Assembly (NCBI RefSeq): GCF_004342485.1 | Contig: NZ_SMBU01000022.1 | Coordinates: forward strand, 1 to 64,000 | Reading direction: 5' to 3' | Length of the DNA stretch: 64,000 bases | Source: Roseateles saccharophilus | Lineage (GTDB): Bacteria; Pseudomonadota; Gammaproteobacteria; Burkholderiales; Burkholderiaceae_C | Part shown: piece after piece, positions 48,906 through 58,380 of the stretch | How positions within the stretch are numbered: position 1 is the first letter of the stretch | Layout of the letters: each line of letters begins with the position of its first letter | Notes under the pieces: model-generated | Told to the model about the DNA's origin: nothing | What the model saw: only the letters and a program-made list of their open reading frames with translations | Databases searched by the model: none | Made by a program: the position numbers and the translations under genes

Positions 48906-50206
48906 CGCGCGCCCTCCTTGGCGGCGCAGACGATCCACACCGGGTTCTCGGCCGCCAGCCGGTGCATGTGCAGGATGGGCTTGCTGCGCGAGGCCTGCAG
49001 CATGACGACGTCCCAGGCCGCGCCGAGCTGCTGCAGCGCCGCGGTCGCCGCCGCGAGGTTCTCCAGCGTCACGAAGTTCATCACGAGCTGGCCGCCCGGC
49101 CGCAGCCGCCGCAGGCACTGCGCGACGAGTTCGGCCAGCTCGCCGCCCGAGCCGCCGATGAAAACGGCGTCCGGGTCCGCCCAGCCGTCCAGCAGCTCGG
49201 GCGCCTTGCCGTGCGCCAGCGTGTGGTTGCTCAGGCCCATCGCGGTGCGGTTGCGCGCGGCGATCGCGATGTCGTCGGCGTTCTTCTCGATCGCGTAGAC
49301 ATGGCCGGCCGGGCACAGCCGCGCGGCCTCCAGGCCGACGGCGCCGGAGCCGGCGCCGATGTCCCAGACGACGCTGTCCTCGCGCAGCTGCAGCCGCGCC
49401 AGCGACACGGCGCGCACCTCATGCTTGGTGATGAGCCCCTTGTCCGGATGGCGCTGCTCGTAGCTGGCGTCGGGCAGACCGAAGCGCACAGGCCGCGCCA
49501 CGGCGGCGCTGCGCCACAGCAGCAGCACGTTGGGGTCGGCGAAGCGCTGCGCGGCAGCCTCGGCCGCACTCAGGCCGGCGACGATGCGCTCGCCGGGCTG
49601 CAGCAGCCGCTCGGCCACGGCAAGCTGGAAGTCGTCGGCCAGGCCTTCGGCGAGCAGCAGCCGCGCGACGCGGTCCGGCGTGTTGGCCGGGCTGGTCAGC
49701 ACGGCCAGGCGCTCGTGGCAGCGCAGCGCCTGGGCCAGGGCATAAAGGCCGTGCCGTGGATCCGCGCCGACGGCCCATTCGCCCGCGTCCTTCGCATGGA
49801 TGCTGACGATCTTCAGCTCCTGCGAGACCAGGCCGACGCGCGCACAGGCGAGCTGGATCGTGGACAGATTGGGCAGCACCTCGATCGCATCGAGGCAGAG
49901 CTGCATCGCCAGATAGCCGGCGATGCCGTGGCAGAGCGGGTCGCCGGTGGCGAGCACGACGCTGCGCCGGCCGGCGGCCTGGGCCGCGCGCACGGTCTCG
50001 GCGACGGCACCCAGGCCGGCGATCTCGTGGCGCTGGGCCTCGGGCGAAAGCTCGGCCTCAAGCAGCGCGAGCGTGCGGCGCGCACCGATGACGACGTCGG
50101 CCTCGGCCAGGCTGCGCAGCGCCGCGGTACCGAGGCTGGCGGCGCCATCGTCGAGCACGCCGACGATGCGGCAGCGCGGCGGACGCGGGTTGGCGGAATC
50201 AGTCAT
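48902..50206 (-). CDS. cobL: Precorrin-6B methylase, CbiE-CbiT fusion
   Basis: A 434-residue two-domain enzyme. Residues about 10-205 are the CbiE C5-methyltransferase (VVLATGDPLCHGIAG, VLPNLSTIQLACARVGL). Residues about 230-425 are the CbiT C15-methyltransferase/decarboxylase with DIGAGSGAVGLEAARL and AIEKN. A fused CobL is common in proteobacteria. It overlaps cbiD by 8 bp and cobI by 4 bp. Confidence 0.94.
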   Translation of the reverse strand: MTDSANPRPPRCRIVGVLDDGAASLGTAALRSLAEADVVIGARRTLALLEAELSPEAQRHEIAGLGAVAETVRAAQAAGRRSVVLATGDPLCHGIAGYLAMQLCLDAIEVLPNLSTIQLACARVGLVSQELKIVSIHAKDAGEWAVGADPRHGLYALAQALRCHERLAVLTSPANTPDRVARLLLAEGLADDFQLAVAERLLQPGERIVAGLSAAEAAAQRFADPNVLLLWRSAAVARPVRFGLPDASYEQRHPDKGLITKHEVRAVSLARLQLREDSVVWDIGAGSGAVGLEAARLCPAGHVYAIEKNADDIAIAARNRTAMGLSNHTLAHGKAPELLDGWADPDAVFIGGSGGELAELVAQCLRRLRPGGQLVMNFVTLENLAAATAALQQLGAAWDVVMLQASRSKPILHMHRLAAENPVWIVCAAKEGAR

Positions 50207-51305
50207 CGGACGAGGCCTCGGCAATCTTGTGTCCATCGAAGTCGCAGACCAGCACATCGAGGCGGAAGCGCCCCGGGTAGCGGCCCATCACGGTGCTGAC
50301 GACCTTGCGCGCCAGCGCGGCGTGGAAGGCGTCGACCAGGCCGAGGGCCTGCATGCGCTCGGCCGCGAAGCGCGCCGTCTCGGCCGCCGCGATCGCGCGG
50401 CATTCTTCGGCCGGTGCGCCGATACCGGCGGCGAGCTCGGCCAGCAGCGCGGTGTCGACCTCGGCGCGGTTCGCGTGCGTGATCGTCTCGCCCTGTGCGA
50501 TCTTGGTCAGCTTGCCAACCATGCCGCCGATGACGACGCGCCGCAGCTTGGCGCGCACCGCCGCGTCGAGCGCATAGCGCAGGAAGTCGCCCATCTGCAC
50601 GAAGCAGGCCTCGGGCAGGCCGGGCAGCTCGGCGATCGCGAACTTCTCGGTGCGCCCGCCCGTCGTCAGCACAACGGTGCCCGCGCCGGTGCTGGCGGCC
50701 ACCTCGACGCCCTGCACGACGCTGGCCCGGTAGGCCGCGGTGCTGTAGGGCTTGACGATGCCGGTCGTGCCGAGGATGGAGATACCGCCGAGGATGCCGA
50801 GCCTTGCGTTCAGCGTCTTCCTCGCCATCTCGATGCCCTGCGGCACCGAGATCGTCACCTCCAGGCCGTCGCGGGCCAGCAGCGCGGCGCCGGCCTCGCG
50901 CACGTTGTCCTCGATGTTGCGGCGGGGCACCGGGTTGATCGCCGGGCCGCCGACCTCCAGGCCCAGGCCGGCCATCGTCACGGTGCCGACGCCGAAGCCG
51001 CCGAGCAGCAGCAAGGCCTCGGCCTGGCCCGGCAGGCGCCGTACGTCGGCGGTGAGGTGGGCCTTGTCGGTGCAGTCCGGGTCGTCGCCCGCGTCCTTGA
51101 TGACCATTGCGTGCGCCGTGCCGGCGTCGCAGCGGCCGTCGTGCACGTCAAAGCGCACGCGCTGGCCGTTCGGTAGCAGCGCCTCGACCGCGTCGGGCAC
51201 GCGGCCCTCGACGAGGCCGAGCACCGCCGCCCGTGCTGCGGCGGCCGAGCAGGCGCCGGTCGTGAAGCCGGTGCGCGTGCCGCGCTTGACAGTCTTCTCC
51301 ATCAT
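50199..51305 (-). CDS. cbiD: Cobalt-precorrin-5B C1-methyltransferase
   Basis: A 368-residue enzyme specific to the cobalt-early pathway. It begins with GTRTGFTTGACSAAAARAA and contains VGTVTMAGLGLEVGGPAINP, GGISILGTTGIVKPYS and a C-terminal FDVHDG/DFDG context. Two ATGs lie in tandem; 51305 overlaps the cobH stop (ATGA). Its presence with cbiG and cbiX and the absence of cobG and cobF argue for the oxygen-independent route. Confidence 0.95.
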   Translation of the reverse strand: MMEKTVKRGTRTGFTTGACSAAAARAAVLGLVEGRVPDAVEALLPNGQRVRFDVHDGRCDAGTAHAMVIKDAGDDPDCTDKAHLTADVRRLPGQAEALLLLGGFGVGTVTMAGLGLEVGGPAINPVPRRNIEDNVREAGAALLARDGLEVTISVPQGIEMARKTLNARLGILGGISILGTTGIVKPYSTAAYRASVVQGVEVAASTGAGTVVLTTGGRTEKFAIAELPGLPEACFVQMGDFLRYALDAAVRAKLRRVVIGGMVGKLTKIAQGETITHANRAEVDTALLAELAAGIGAPAEECRAIAAAETARFAAERMQALGLVDAFHAALARKVVSTVMGRYPGRFRLDVLVCDFDGHKIAEASSDD

Positions 51306-52009
51306 GAGGACGTCCTTTCCTCCTCGCGCTCGCGCGTCTCGGCCAGACCCAGCAGCGCGTGCAGCGCCGCGACGACCAGCGTCGAGCCGCCCTTGCGGCC
51401 GTCGATGACGATCCAGGGCACCTCTGTCAGCTCGGCGGCCAGCGCCTTGGACTCGGCCGCCGACACGAAGCCGACCGGCAGGCCGACGATCAGCGCGGGC
51501 CGCGCGCCCGCTTCGCGCACCAGCCGCACCAGCTCGATCAGCGCCGTTGGCGCGTTGCCGATGCCGACGATGGCACCGTCCAGCAGGCCCAGGCGCTGCG
51601 CCTTGCGCATCGCCTGCACGGCACGCGTCGTGTCCGCGGCCTGGGCCGCAGCGATGACGTCCGCGTCGGCGATGAAATGGTGCGTCGCCAGCCCGAAATG
51701 CGCGAGGCGCGGCGCCGACAGGCCGACGCAGATCATCTCCACGTCGGCGACGATGCGGCTGCGCCGCGAGCGCAGCGCCGCGATGCCAGCCGCGACGGCA
51801 CCGGGGTGAAAGCGCGTGAGGCCGTTGAAGTCGAAGTCGGCGTTCGCATGGATCATGCGCCGCACAACGGGCCACTGCTCGGCACTGTAGGCATGCGGCC
51901 CGGCCTCGCGGTCGATGGTCGCGAAGCTGTCGTGCTCGATGGCCTGGCCAGCGCGCGTGAGCTGCTCAGTGACCGGCGTGAGCATGGTCGTGGTGGTCGC
52001 TAGGGTCAT
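51302..52009 (-). CDS. cobH: Precorrin-8X / cobalt-precorrin-8 methylmutase
   Basis: Moves the methyl group from C11 to C12 to give cobyrinate. Up to 235 residues with the active-site His in VVRRMIHANADFDF, VGIGNAPTALIELVRL and GLPVGFVSAAESKALAAE. The start is uncertain: ATG 52009 overlaps the His-rich tail of cbiX by 44 bp, while ATG 51985 overlaps by 20 bp. Neither has a good ribosome site, so coupling to cbiX translation is likely. Confidence 0.92.
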   Translation of the reverse strand: MTLATTTTMLTPVTEQLTRAGQAIEHDSFATIDREAGPHAYSAEQWPVVRRMIHANADFDFNGLTRFHPGAVAAGIAALRSRRSRIVADVEMICVGLSAPRLAHFGLATHHFIADADVIAAAQAADTTRAVQAMRKAQRLGLLDGAIVGIGNAPTALIELVRLVREAGARPALIVGLPVGFVSAAESKALAAELTEVPWIVIDGRKGGSTLVVAALHALLGLAETREREEERTSS

Positions 52010-52838
52010 GATGGACGTGGTCGTGGCCGTGGTGGTGGCCCTGCCAGCGCGCGGCCGCGTCGTCGACAGGCACGGCGGCCAGCGTGCCGCGCAGCAGGCC
52101 GCCGACGCGCTCGGACAGCAATGCGGTGACCTCGGGCTCGAAGCCGAAGTAGGAGCCCAGCGCGAAGCGCACCTGCGGGTACTGCTGCCGCAGGTGCTCG
52201 ACCTGGCGGCCGATGCGCGCGATCAGCGTGCCGGTGAACAGGTAGTAAGGCAGGACGACGATCTGGCGCATGCCCAACGCCACCTGGCGCTGCACGACGC
52301 GCTCGAGTCGAGGCCAGGCGATGCCCGTGAAGGCCAGGTCCACCAGCTCGTGATCGGCCTCCTCGAACAGCCAGCGCGCCATGCGCGCCATCTCGCCATT
52401 GGCCTCGCGGCTGGAGGAGCCGCGGCCCAGCAGCACGATGCCGGTGCCGCTGGGATCGGGCATGTCCAGCGACTGCATGCAGCCCTTGAGCCGGCGCTTC
52501 AGGATCGCCAGGATGGGCTCGCAAACACCCAGGTGCGGCGCATAGTCGAAACGCACGCCCGGGTGGCGCTGGCGTGCACGGGCGATGTGCGACGGGATCT
52601 CGATGTTGACGTGGCCGGCCGCATTGAGGATCAGCGGCACGACGACGACGCGACGCGATCCGCGCGCCGCGAGGTCGAGTCCTTGCTCGACCTCGACGTC
52701 GGCGAACTCGATGAAACAAAGTTCCGTGCGCCACTGCGGATGGCGCTCGCGCCACTGCTCGGCGAAGCGCTCGATCTCGTCGTTGCCGGTCTTCTCACGC
52801 GAGCCGTGGCCCACTAGTAGGATGGTGTCCGGGTTCAT
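51966..52838 (-). CDS. cbiX: Sirohydrochlorin cobaltochelatase (long CbiX) with His-rich tail
   Basis: Inserts cobalt into sirohydrochlorin. The 290-residue protein has two CbiX domains: TILLVGHGSREKTGNDEI at the start and GIVLLGRGSSSREANGEM in the middle, with LNAAGHVNIEIPSHIA and VVLPYYLFTG as metal-side segments. The last 22 or so residues (from WQGHHHGHDHVHHDP) contain about 11 histidines, likely a cobalt store or donor site. The ATG overlaps the cobM stop. Confidence 0.93.
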   Translation of the reverse strand: MNPDTILLVGHGSREKTGNDEIERFAEQWRERHPQWRTELCFIEFADVEVEQGLDLAARGSRRVVVVPLILNAAGHVNIEIPSHIARARQRHPGVRFDYAPHLGVCEPILAILKRRLKGCMQSLDMPDPSGTGIVLLGRGSSSREANGEMARMARWLFEEADHELVDLAFTGIAWPRLERVVQRQVALGMRQIVVLPYYLFTGTLIARIGRQVEHLRQQYPQVRFALGSYFGFEPEVTALLSERVGGLLRGTLAAVPVDDAAARWQGHHHGHDHVHHDPSDHHDHAHAGH

Positions 52839-53629
52839 GCGCTGGCCTTTCTGAAGCGATGGGTGAATGAGGCGTCGTAGAGCCTGGACTTGGCGAGCTC
52901 GGGCCAGCCACGGGCGCCGAGCGTGGGGCTGGCGATGACCATGGCCTGGCTGACGATGCCGGCCTCGCGGCACCGCTGCTTGATCGTCGCGAGCGTGCCG
53001 CGCACGATGCGCTCCTCGCCGGGCCAACTGGCCTTGTGCACGACGAGGACCGGCGCGTCGTCGGGCCAGCCGGCCTCGCGCAGCCCGACCTCGACCTTTT
53101 GCAGCAGCGTGATGGACAGGAAGATGCACAGCGTGCAGCGATGTGCTGCCAGCTCGCGCAGCGATTCGCCGGCCGGCATCGGTGTGCGGCCCTCGACGCG
53201 CGTGAAGATCGTCGTCTGCGTGACCTCCGGCAGCGTGAAGCTCTCCACCGCCGCCGCGGCCGAGGCCATCGCTGACGACACGCCGGGAACCACGGCGACC
53301 GGGATGCCGGCCGCGTCCAGCGGCTGCACCAGCTCGATCAGCGTGCCGTACAGCGCCGGGTCGCCGGTCTGAAGACGCAGCACGACTTCGTGGCGCGCCG
53401 CGCGTTCGATCAGCCAAGCACTCATCTGCTCGAGCGTCATGTCCTTGCTGTCGGCGATGTCGCAGCTGGCAGGCGCCCAGCGCATCGCTGCCTCGCTGAC
53501 CAGCGAGCCCGCGTAGAGGATGGCGCCGGCGCGCTCGACCAGGCCGCGCCCCTTGACGGTGATGAGGTCGGGGTCGCCGGGGCCCGCGCCAACGAACCAG
53601 ACGGTGCCGTACTTCGTCGCCGTGCTCAT
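52835..53629 (-). CDS. cobM: Precorrin-4 / cobalt-precorrin-4 C11-methyltransferase
   Basis: A 264-residue SAM methyltransferase beginning GTVWFVGAGPGDPDLITVKG, with RLQTGDPALYGTLIE, VPGVSSAMASAAAAVESFTL and TTIFTRVEGRTPMP. It is the first gene of the operon, starting about 260 bp after the riboswitch B12 box. In-frame codons upstream of 53629 belong to the leader and are not used. Confidence 0.94.
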   Translation of the reverse strand: MSTATKYGTVWFVGAGPGDPDLITVKGRGLVERAGAILYAGSLVSEAAMRWAPASCDIADSKDMTLEQMSAWLIERAARHEVVLRLQTGDPALYGTLIELVQPLDAAGIPVAVVPGVSSAMASAAAAVESFTLPEVTQTTIFTRVEGRTPMPAGESLRELAAHRCTLCIFLSITLLQKVEVGLREAGWPDDAPVLVVHKASWPGEERIVRGTLATIKQRCREAGIVSQAMVIASPTLGARGWPELAKSRLYDASFTHRFRKASA

Positions 53630-53886
53630 GTGCGCCCGCCCGGGGGCGCGGCAAAAAGTGCCGTCTTGAACGGTCTTGCCTGGCACAGGTCGACAACGCG
53701 ACCCGACACGGAGCGCCCGCACCGATGCCCCATGGCCGGCACGGCATTCGACAGGGCCGGCCCACGGGCCGCCTTCGCCGCAAACATATTCATCAGGAAA
53801 CTCACCAGACCGAACGGCCGCCTGCTTCCCCGCAGGAGTCCGCACAAAGGCATGCCGCGTCTTCGACGCCGCACACCCACCTCGTT

Positions 53887-54095
53887 GGCCGGTCTCCGGG
53901 CTGGCGAACATCTCGCGTGCCCCCTTCCCACGAGCATCACGCTCGCAGTGGGTGTCCTGCACACGACGAAGCCAAGGCTTCGTTCGCTTACCGTTGCGGG
54001 GGCAGCTCAGGTTGGATCTGTTCCGACGGAACGCGTCTTCCTGATTCCCGTTTCACTGCATTGGCCGAATAGCCGCTGCGAGCACCAACGTGAGG
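53887..54095 (-). ncRNA. Cobalamin riboswitch
   Basis: Read on the minus strand, the leader shows in order GTGAAACGGGAATC (near 54040-54055), then GCCCCCGCAACGGTAA (near 53990-54006), then the B12 box GCCAGCCCGGAGACCGGCC (53887-53905). These are the conserved blocks of the AdoCbl riboswitch. It lies about 260 bases before cobM and should shut the whole cobalamin operon when the coenzyme is plentiful. Confidence 0.92.
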
Positions 54096-54376
54096 AGATC
54101 ATAGCTTCAGGCTCGCGGAGGTTTCGGCGCCTAGGCGGCGGGCAAGTGCGGGCTGCATGTTGGCAGCCTCGCTGCCGGTAGCCCCGAAACTGCGAAAGCC
54201 AACCAACCTAAACTCATCCCCGCCCGGCGGGTTCCTGCTCCCTGCCCCCATCCTCAGCTCGTTGTTAGGTCGGTGGCTCAGATTCGCGTCGGTGCGGACG
54301 GCGGTGCAGCAATTCCTTGACGTCGCTTTGCGCAAGCGACCCATGCTGATAGGCTAGTTTGGCAAATGGTGACTTG

Positions 54377-54928
54377 ATGAGCGAAATCACCGAATTGTTG
54401 AGGCGCGTCAACACGGGCGACACGAGCGCACGCGATTCGCTGTTCGCGTTGCTCTACCAGGATTTGCGAGAGCTCGCTCGGTCACGTTTGCGCAGGAGTG
54501 AGACCATCACACTGCTGGATACCACGTCGCTTGTACACGAGTCCTACCTGCGCTTCCTGAACGCGCGTGAACTCGACTTCGGTGGCCGTGGCAAGTTTTT
54601 CGCCTTCGCAGCCAGCGTGATGCGTTCCATCATCGTCGACGAGTTGCGCAAGCGCCATGCCCAGCGGCGCGGTGGCGTCGCCGTGCATGTCGAACTCGAC
54701 GAGGAGTTGGCGGCCTCGCTCGCGCACGACGACATGCAGGTCGTGCGCGTCCATGAGGCGTTGGACGAACTGGCCACGCTCGATCCGCGCTTGACGCAGG
54801 TAGTCGAGATGCGGTTCTTTGCCGGTCTCAGCGAGGAGGAAATTGCGGACGCTCTGGGTGTCACTGATCGTACGGTGCGTCGTGACTGGGACAAGGCGCG
54901 CACGCTGCTCTATGGCGCACTCAAGTAG
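54377..54928 (+). CDS. ECF-type sigma factor of the Ser/Thr-kinase-linked group
   Basis: A 183-residue sigma factor with region 2 LLYQDLRELARSRLRRSETI, SLVHESYLRFL and FAFAASVMRSIIVDELRKR, and region 4 VEMRFFAGLSEEEIADALGV, RTVRRDWDKARTLL. It resembles the ECF-like group (TIGR02999 type) that sits beside protein kinases; its activity is probably controlled by the kinase gene 48 bp downstream. The start MSEITELL at 54377 is chosen over a TTG 18 bp earlier. Confidence 0.9.
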   Translation: MSEITELLRRVNTGDTSARDSLFALLYQDLRELARSRLRRSETITLLDTTSLVHESYLRFLNARELDFGGRGKFFAFAASVMRSIIVDELRKRHAQRRGGVAVHVELDEELAASLAHDDMQVVRVHEALDELATLDPRLTQVVEMRFFAGLSEEEIADALGVTDRTVRRDWDKARTLLYGALK

Positions 54929-54976
54929 CACCCCTGCAGGGGCGGCGATGCCCTGCCGTCTGCGCCCTGGCCCGCC

Positions 54977-57958
54977 ATGAGGCTGGACGCCGCCAACTGG
55001 CCCGTGCTGTCGGTCCTCTTCGACCAGGGACTGGATCTGCCGGCACCCGCGCGCGCCTGCTGGCTCGATGGCCTTGAGCCCGGGCAGCTTGAGCTGCGGC
55101 CCCTGCTGGAGCGCCTGCTGGCCGATCACTCGGAGATGCAGACGCGGAATTTCTTGGAGACACTGCCGCGCGTCTCCCTCGCTGAAGACCCTATCGATCC
55201 AATCGCAGCGCCTGGCCCCAGCGTTGGCCCCTACCGCCTTTTGCGCGAGATCGGGCGCGGTGGCATGGGCAGCGTCTGGCTGGCCGAACGGCATGACGGC
55301 CTGCTGAAGCGGCCCGTGGCGCTGAAGCTCCCGCATCCGGGACTCGCGACCTGCACCTTTTCTGAGCGTTTGGAGCGCGAGCGCGATATCCTCGCGTCGC
55401 TGGCCCATCCGCACATCGCCCGGCTTTACGACGCCGGCGTGAGTGCCGATGGCCAGCCTTACATCGCGCTCGAGTACGTCGATGGTCAGGCGATCACCGA
55501 GGCCTGCGACCTGCGGCGGCTCGGGCTGCGCGAGCGGATCGGGCTGTTCATGCAGGTGCTTGACGCGGTTCAGCACGCGCATGCGCATCTGGTGCTGCAT
55601 CGCGACCTGAAGCCGTCGAATGTGCTGGTCGATACACAGGCTCAGGTGCGGCTACTTGACTTCGGACTCGCCAAGCTCATGGTCGAAGGTCAGGGTGCAG
55701 CGAGCGAGCTGACACTCGACGCAGGTCAAGCGCTGACGCCCGACTACGCGTCGCCCGAGCAGATCCTGGGTAAGCCCTTGGGCACGGCGAGCGACGTCTA
55801 CTCGCTGGGCGTGCTGCTCTATGAGTTGTTGGCAGGGGTCCGGCCCTACCGACTGCTGCGGCCAGAGGGCGTATCGCTCGCCCAGGCGCTGCAGTCCATC
55901 AACGTGTCGCGGCCGAGTGCTGTGGTCACGCAGGGCGCCGCGGCGGCTCTCGGCATGACGGCCAGACAGTTGGCACGCGCGCTGCACGGCGACCTTGACA
56001 CGATCATCCTGACGGCGCTGGCCCATGACGTCCCACGGCGCTATCCAAGCGCCGAAGCCCTGGGCGCGGACCTGGCGCGCTTCCTCGCGGGCAAGCCGGT
56101 GCTGGCTCGGCCCGAGGGCGCCTGGTACGTGGCGAAAAAGTTCATCGCCCGCCATCGCTGGGCCATGGGCTCGGGCTTGCTGGCGGCGACGGTCCTGACC
56201 GCAACCTCGGCCGTTGCGCTTTGGCAGGCCAGCGTCGCGCGTGAGCAGGCCGAAACAGCGCGTGCGGTGCAGGGCTTCCTAGAGGACATGCTCAAGCCCA
56301 ACTCGCAGCGGCAAGCCGACCCGGTCAAGGCGCGCGAAGCGACGGCGCGCCAGCTGCTCGACCTCGCGGCGCAGCGCATAGACGCCAGCCTCGATACGGC
56401 GCCCCAAGCCAAGCTGAGGGTGCTCGACATCATCTCCCGCATGTACACGGACTTCCAGCTCCAGGCGTCGTCGGCGCACGCCCTGGAGCGCAAGCTCGCC
56501 TTGGAGCGAAAGCTGTACGCGCCCGGCGACGCGCGTCTGGTGGCGACGCTGTCTGATCTCGCAGACAGGGTGCGGTCCGACGACCGCGCGCGGGCGGCCA
56601 GCCTGCTGAGCGAGGCGGTCGCGATCGTCGATCAGCGCCGCGACGTCGACCCGGTGGTCAGCGCGGTGCTGCTGCGGCGCCAGTCCAACCTGCTGGAAAC
56701 GAGCGACAAGCCCCGGGCGCTCGAACTCGCACGGCACGCCGTGACCCAGTTGCGCGGACTGCACAATCCCGAGGAGCTTATCGAGTCGCTGATGGCGCAG
56801 GGCTCCCTCGAAGGCAGGGTCGGCCACTCCGCGCAGTCGATCGCGGTACTGGAAGAGGCCTTGGCGCTGAGCCGCACGCAAGTTGAACTTAGGGCTTTGT
56901 ACGCCGCGCGGCTCGGGGCCTATCTGGCGGAGGCACAGTATCAAGCGCAGCAGCCTGCCGCGGCGGAGGCCAGCTATCGACAGGCCTTTGCCGACGCTCG
57001 CCGCTATGCGGGTGACGACTCCCGGGACAGCCTACAGACCGAAAGGCGACTGGGCGAATTCCTGCGCTTGACTGGGCGGCCTGCGCAAGCCATCGAGGTG
57101 CTCGAGGATGCTCAGTTGCGCGCGCGCCGCGTCCGGGTGGCGGAGTGGGAATATGCGGTCACGGTGGCGTTTCTAGGCAGTGCCGAGGACGGCTATGGCC
57201 GCCTGGAGGAAGCATCGCGTGCGATAGAGCCCTTGCTCCATCAGCCGGGATACGCGCCCCAACTGCGCGCTCAATGGCTGACCACGCTGGCGCGAGTGAA
57301 TCTGCAGCTCGGGCATTTCGCCAAGGCGCACGAAGCGCTTGATGAGGCCGCCGCCAGCCGAACCAATAGCGCCATGGCCCCGGGCGTGCTGAACGCCTAC
57401 GTGAGCACCCGTGCCAGGTTGCTGCTGGCCGAGGGCCGCGTGGACGAGGCGCGCACATGGCTTGATCAGTTTTCCGTCACGCCGCCGACGGCCGAGAAGC
57501 TGCCCGATTCGTGGCTGCTCGCAACAACGGCGGCGGCCGAGGTCGCGCTTGCATCGGGCGATGCGGCGGCGGCCCTCGAACAAGCCCATGCGGTGAGCGC
57601 CCGTCTTGCTGCCGACCCACAGCGTGAATACCGTCGGTTCGAAGAGTTGCGCGCAGCCCTGGTCGAAGGCAAGGCATTGGCGGCGCTGTCGCGCTGCCCG
57701 CTGGCAATGCCCGTACTTCAGCGGGCGCTGGACATTGCCAAGGCCGCCCTCGACCCACAGCTCAGCCCGCTGCTGGCCGATGTGCAGATCGCGCTTGCGT
57801 CCTGCGAGCTGGACATGGGTGCTCGCGAGCGCGCCGCCGCGTTGCTTGCCGAAGCGCGCGCGGTACATGCCCGCCAGACCGACTTGGGGCCCCAGTACCG
57901 CCAACCGTTGGAGCGACTCGCGGCGCGGCTGCACGCACCGCAAGCTGCGGCGCACTGA
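54977..57958 (+). CDS. Membrane Ser/Thr protein kinase with TPR-like sensor
   Basis: A 993-residue protein. A short N-terminal region precedes the kinase at about 84-345: IGRGGMGSVWLAERHDG, the ATP Lys in VALKLPH, HRDLKPSNVLVD, LLDFGLAKL and DYASPEQI. One membrane helix lies near 395-415 (MGSGLLAATVLTATSAVALW). The remaining 570 residues are helical, with repeats of TPR type (LARHAVTQLRG, VLEEALALSRTQ, AEASYRQAFADARRYAG). Probable control kinase for the ECF sigma factor upstream. Confidence 0.92.
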   Translation: MRLDAANWPVLSVLFDQGLDLPAPARACWLDGLEPGQLELRPLLERLLADHSEMQTRNFLETLPRVSLAEDPIDPIAAPGPSVGPYRLLREIGRGGMGSVWLAERHDGLLKRPVALKLPHPGLATCTFSERLERERDILASLAHPHIARLYDAGVSADGQPYIALEYVDGQAITEACDLRRLGLRERIGLFMQVLDAVQHAHAHLVLHRDLKPSNVLVDTQAQVRLLDFGLAKLMVEGQGAASELTLDAGQALTPDYASPEQILGKPLGTASDVYSLGVLLYELLAGVRPYRLLRPEGVSLAQALQSINVSRPSAVVTQGAAAALGMTARQLARALHGDLDTIILTALAHDVPRRYPSAEALGADLARFLAGKPVLARPEGAWYVAKKFIARHRWAMGSGLLAATVLTATSAVALWQASVAREQAETARAVQGFLEDMLKPNSQRQADPVKAREATARQLLDLAAQRIDASLDTAPQAKLRVLDIISRMYTDFQLQASSAHALERKLALERKLYAPGDARLVATLSDLADRVRSDDRARAASLLSEAVAIVDQRRDVDPVVSAVLLRRQSNLLETSDKPRALELARHAVTQLRGLHNPEELIESLMAQGSLEGRVGHSAQSIAVLEEALALSRTQVELRALYAARLGAYLAEAQYQAQQPAAAEASYRQAFADARRYAGDDSRDSLQTERRLGEFLRLTGRPAQAIEVLEDAQLRARRVRVAEWEYAVTVAFLGSAEDGYGRLEEASRAIEPLLHQPGYAPQLRAQWLTTLARVNLQLGHFAKAHEALDEAAASRTNSAMAPGVLNAYVSTRARLLLAEGRVDEARTWLDQFSVTPPTAEKLPDSWLLATTAAAEVALASGDAAAALEQAHAVSARLAADPQREYRRFEELRAALVEGKALAALSRCPLAMPVLQRALDIAKAALDPQLSPLLADVQIALASCELDMGARERAAALLAEARAVHARQTDLGPQYRQPLERLAARLHAPQAAAH

Positions 57959-57984
57959 AGGCGCTCGGCCATGCGCGGCGCACC

Positions 57985-58290
57985 TTCGCCGTGCGCGCCG
58001 ACGAGACGCGCGTGCGGGTGTTCGATGGCGCCGATATTGCCAGCCACGCGTGCAGCTACGACGCGGGCGTGCAGATCGAGGACCCCGGGGCACGTCGACG
58101 CGCTGGAGCAGTACGAACGCCGTGCGCGCTGACACCGCGGTGTCGACCGGTCTCTTGCGCGGCGCCGGCTGCTTCGAAGCTGCTGGCGAAGGCCGCCGAG
58201 CGAGGCGAGAACCTGGGCTCCATCACCGCGGCGCTGCTGCGGCTGCTCGACCGCTACGAGGCGTCGGCGCTGCGGGCGGCCTCTTCGGCG
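57985..58290 (+). pseudogene. IS21-family transposase IstA, C-terminal remnant
   Basis: One frame gives VRADETRVRVFDGADIASHA then YDAGVQIEDP, a second HVDALEQYERRAR, and the first again LLAKAAERGENLGSITAALL followed by RLLDRYEASALRAA. These are consecutive pieces of the IstA C-terminus with at least two frameshifts. No istB or terminal repeats remain. It abuts the headless PEP-CTERM gene. Confidence 0.85.
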
Positions 58291-58380
58291 CCAAAGCTGC
58301 TCAACAACGTTGGTCGCTGCTCAGTCCAGCATGACCACGAGCTGCTCGCCGTGCAGTCCCGACCGCGAACCCGCGCCGAA

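Noticed and set aside
48096-49316. Longer form of CobI starting at 49316
   Set aside because: The extra 137 residues overlap the coding sequence of cobL in another frame and have no similarity to the family; ATG at 48905 with a 4-bp overlap fits.
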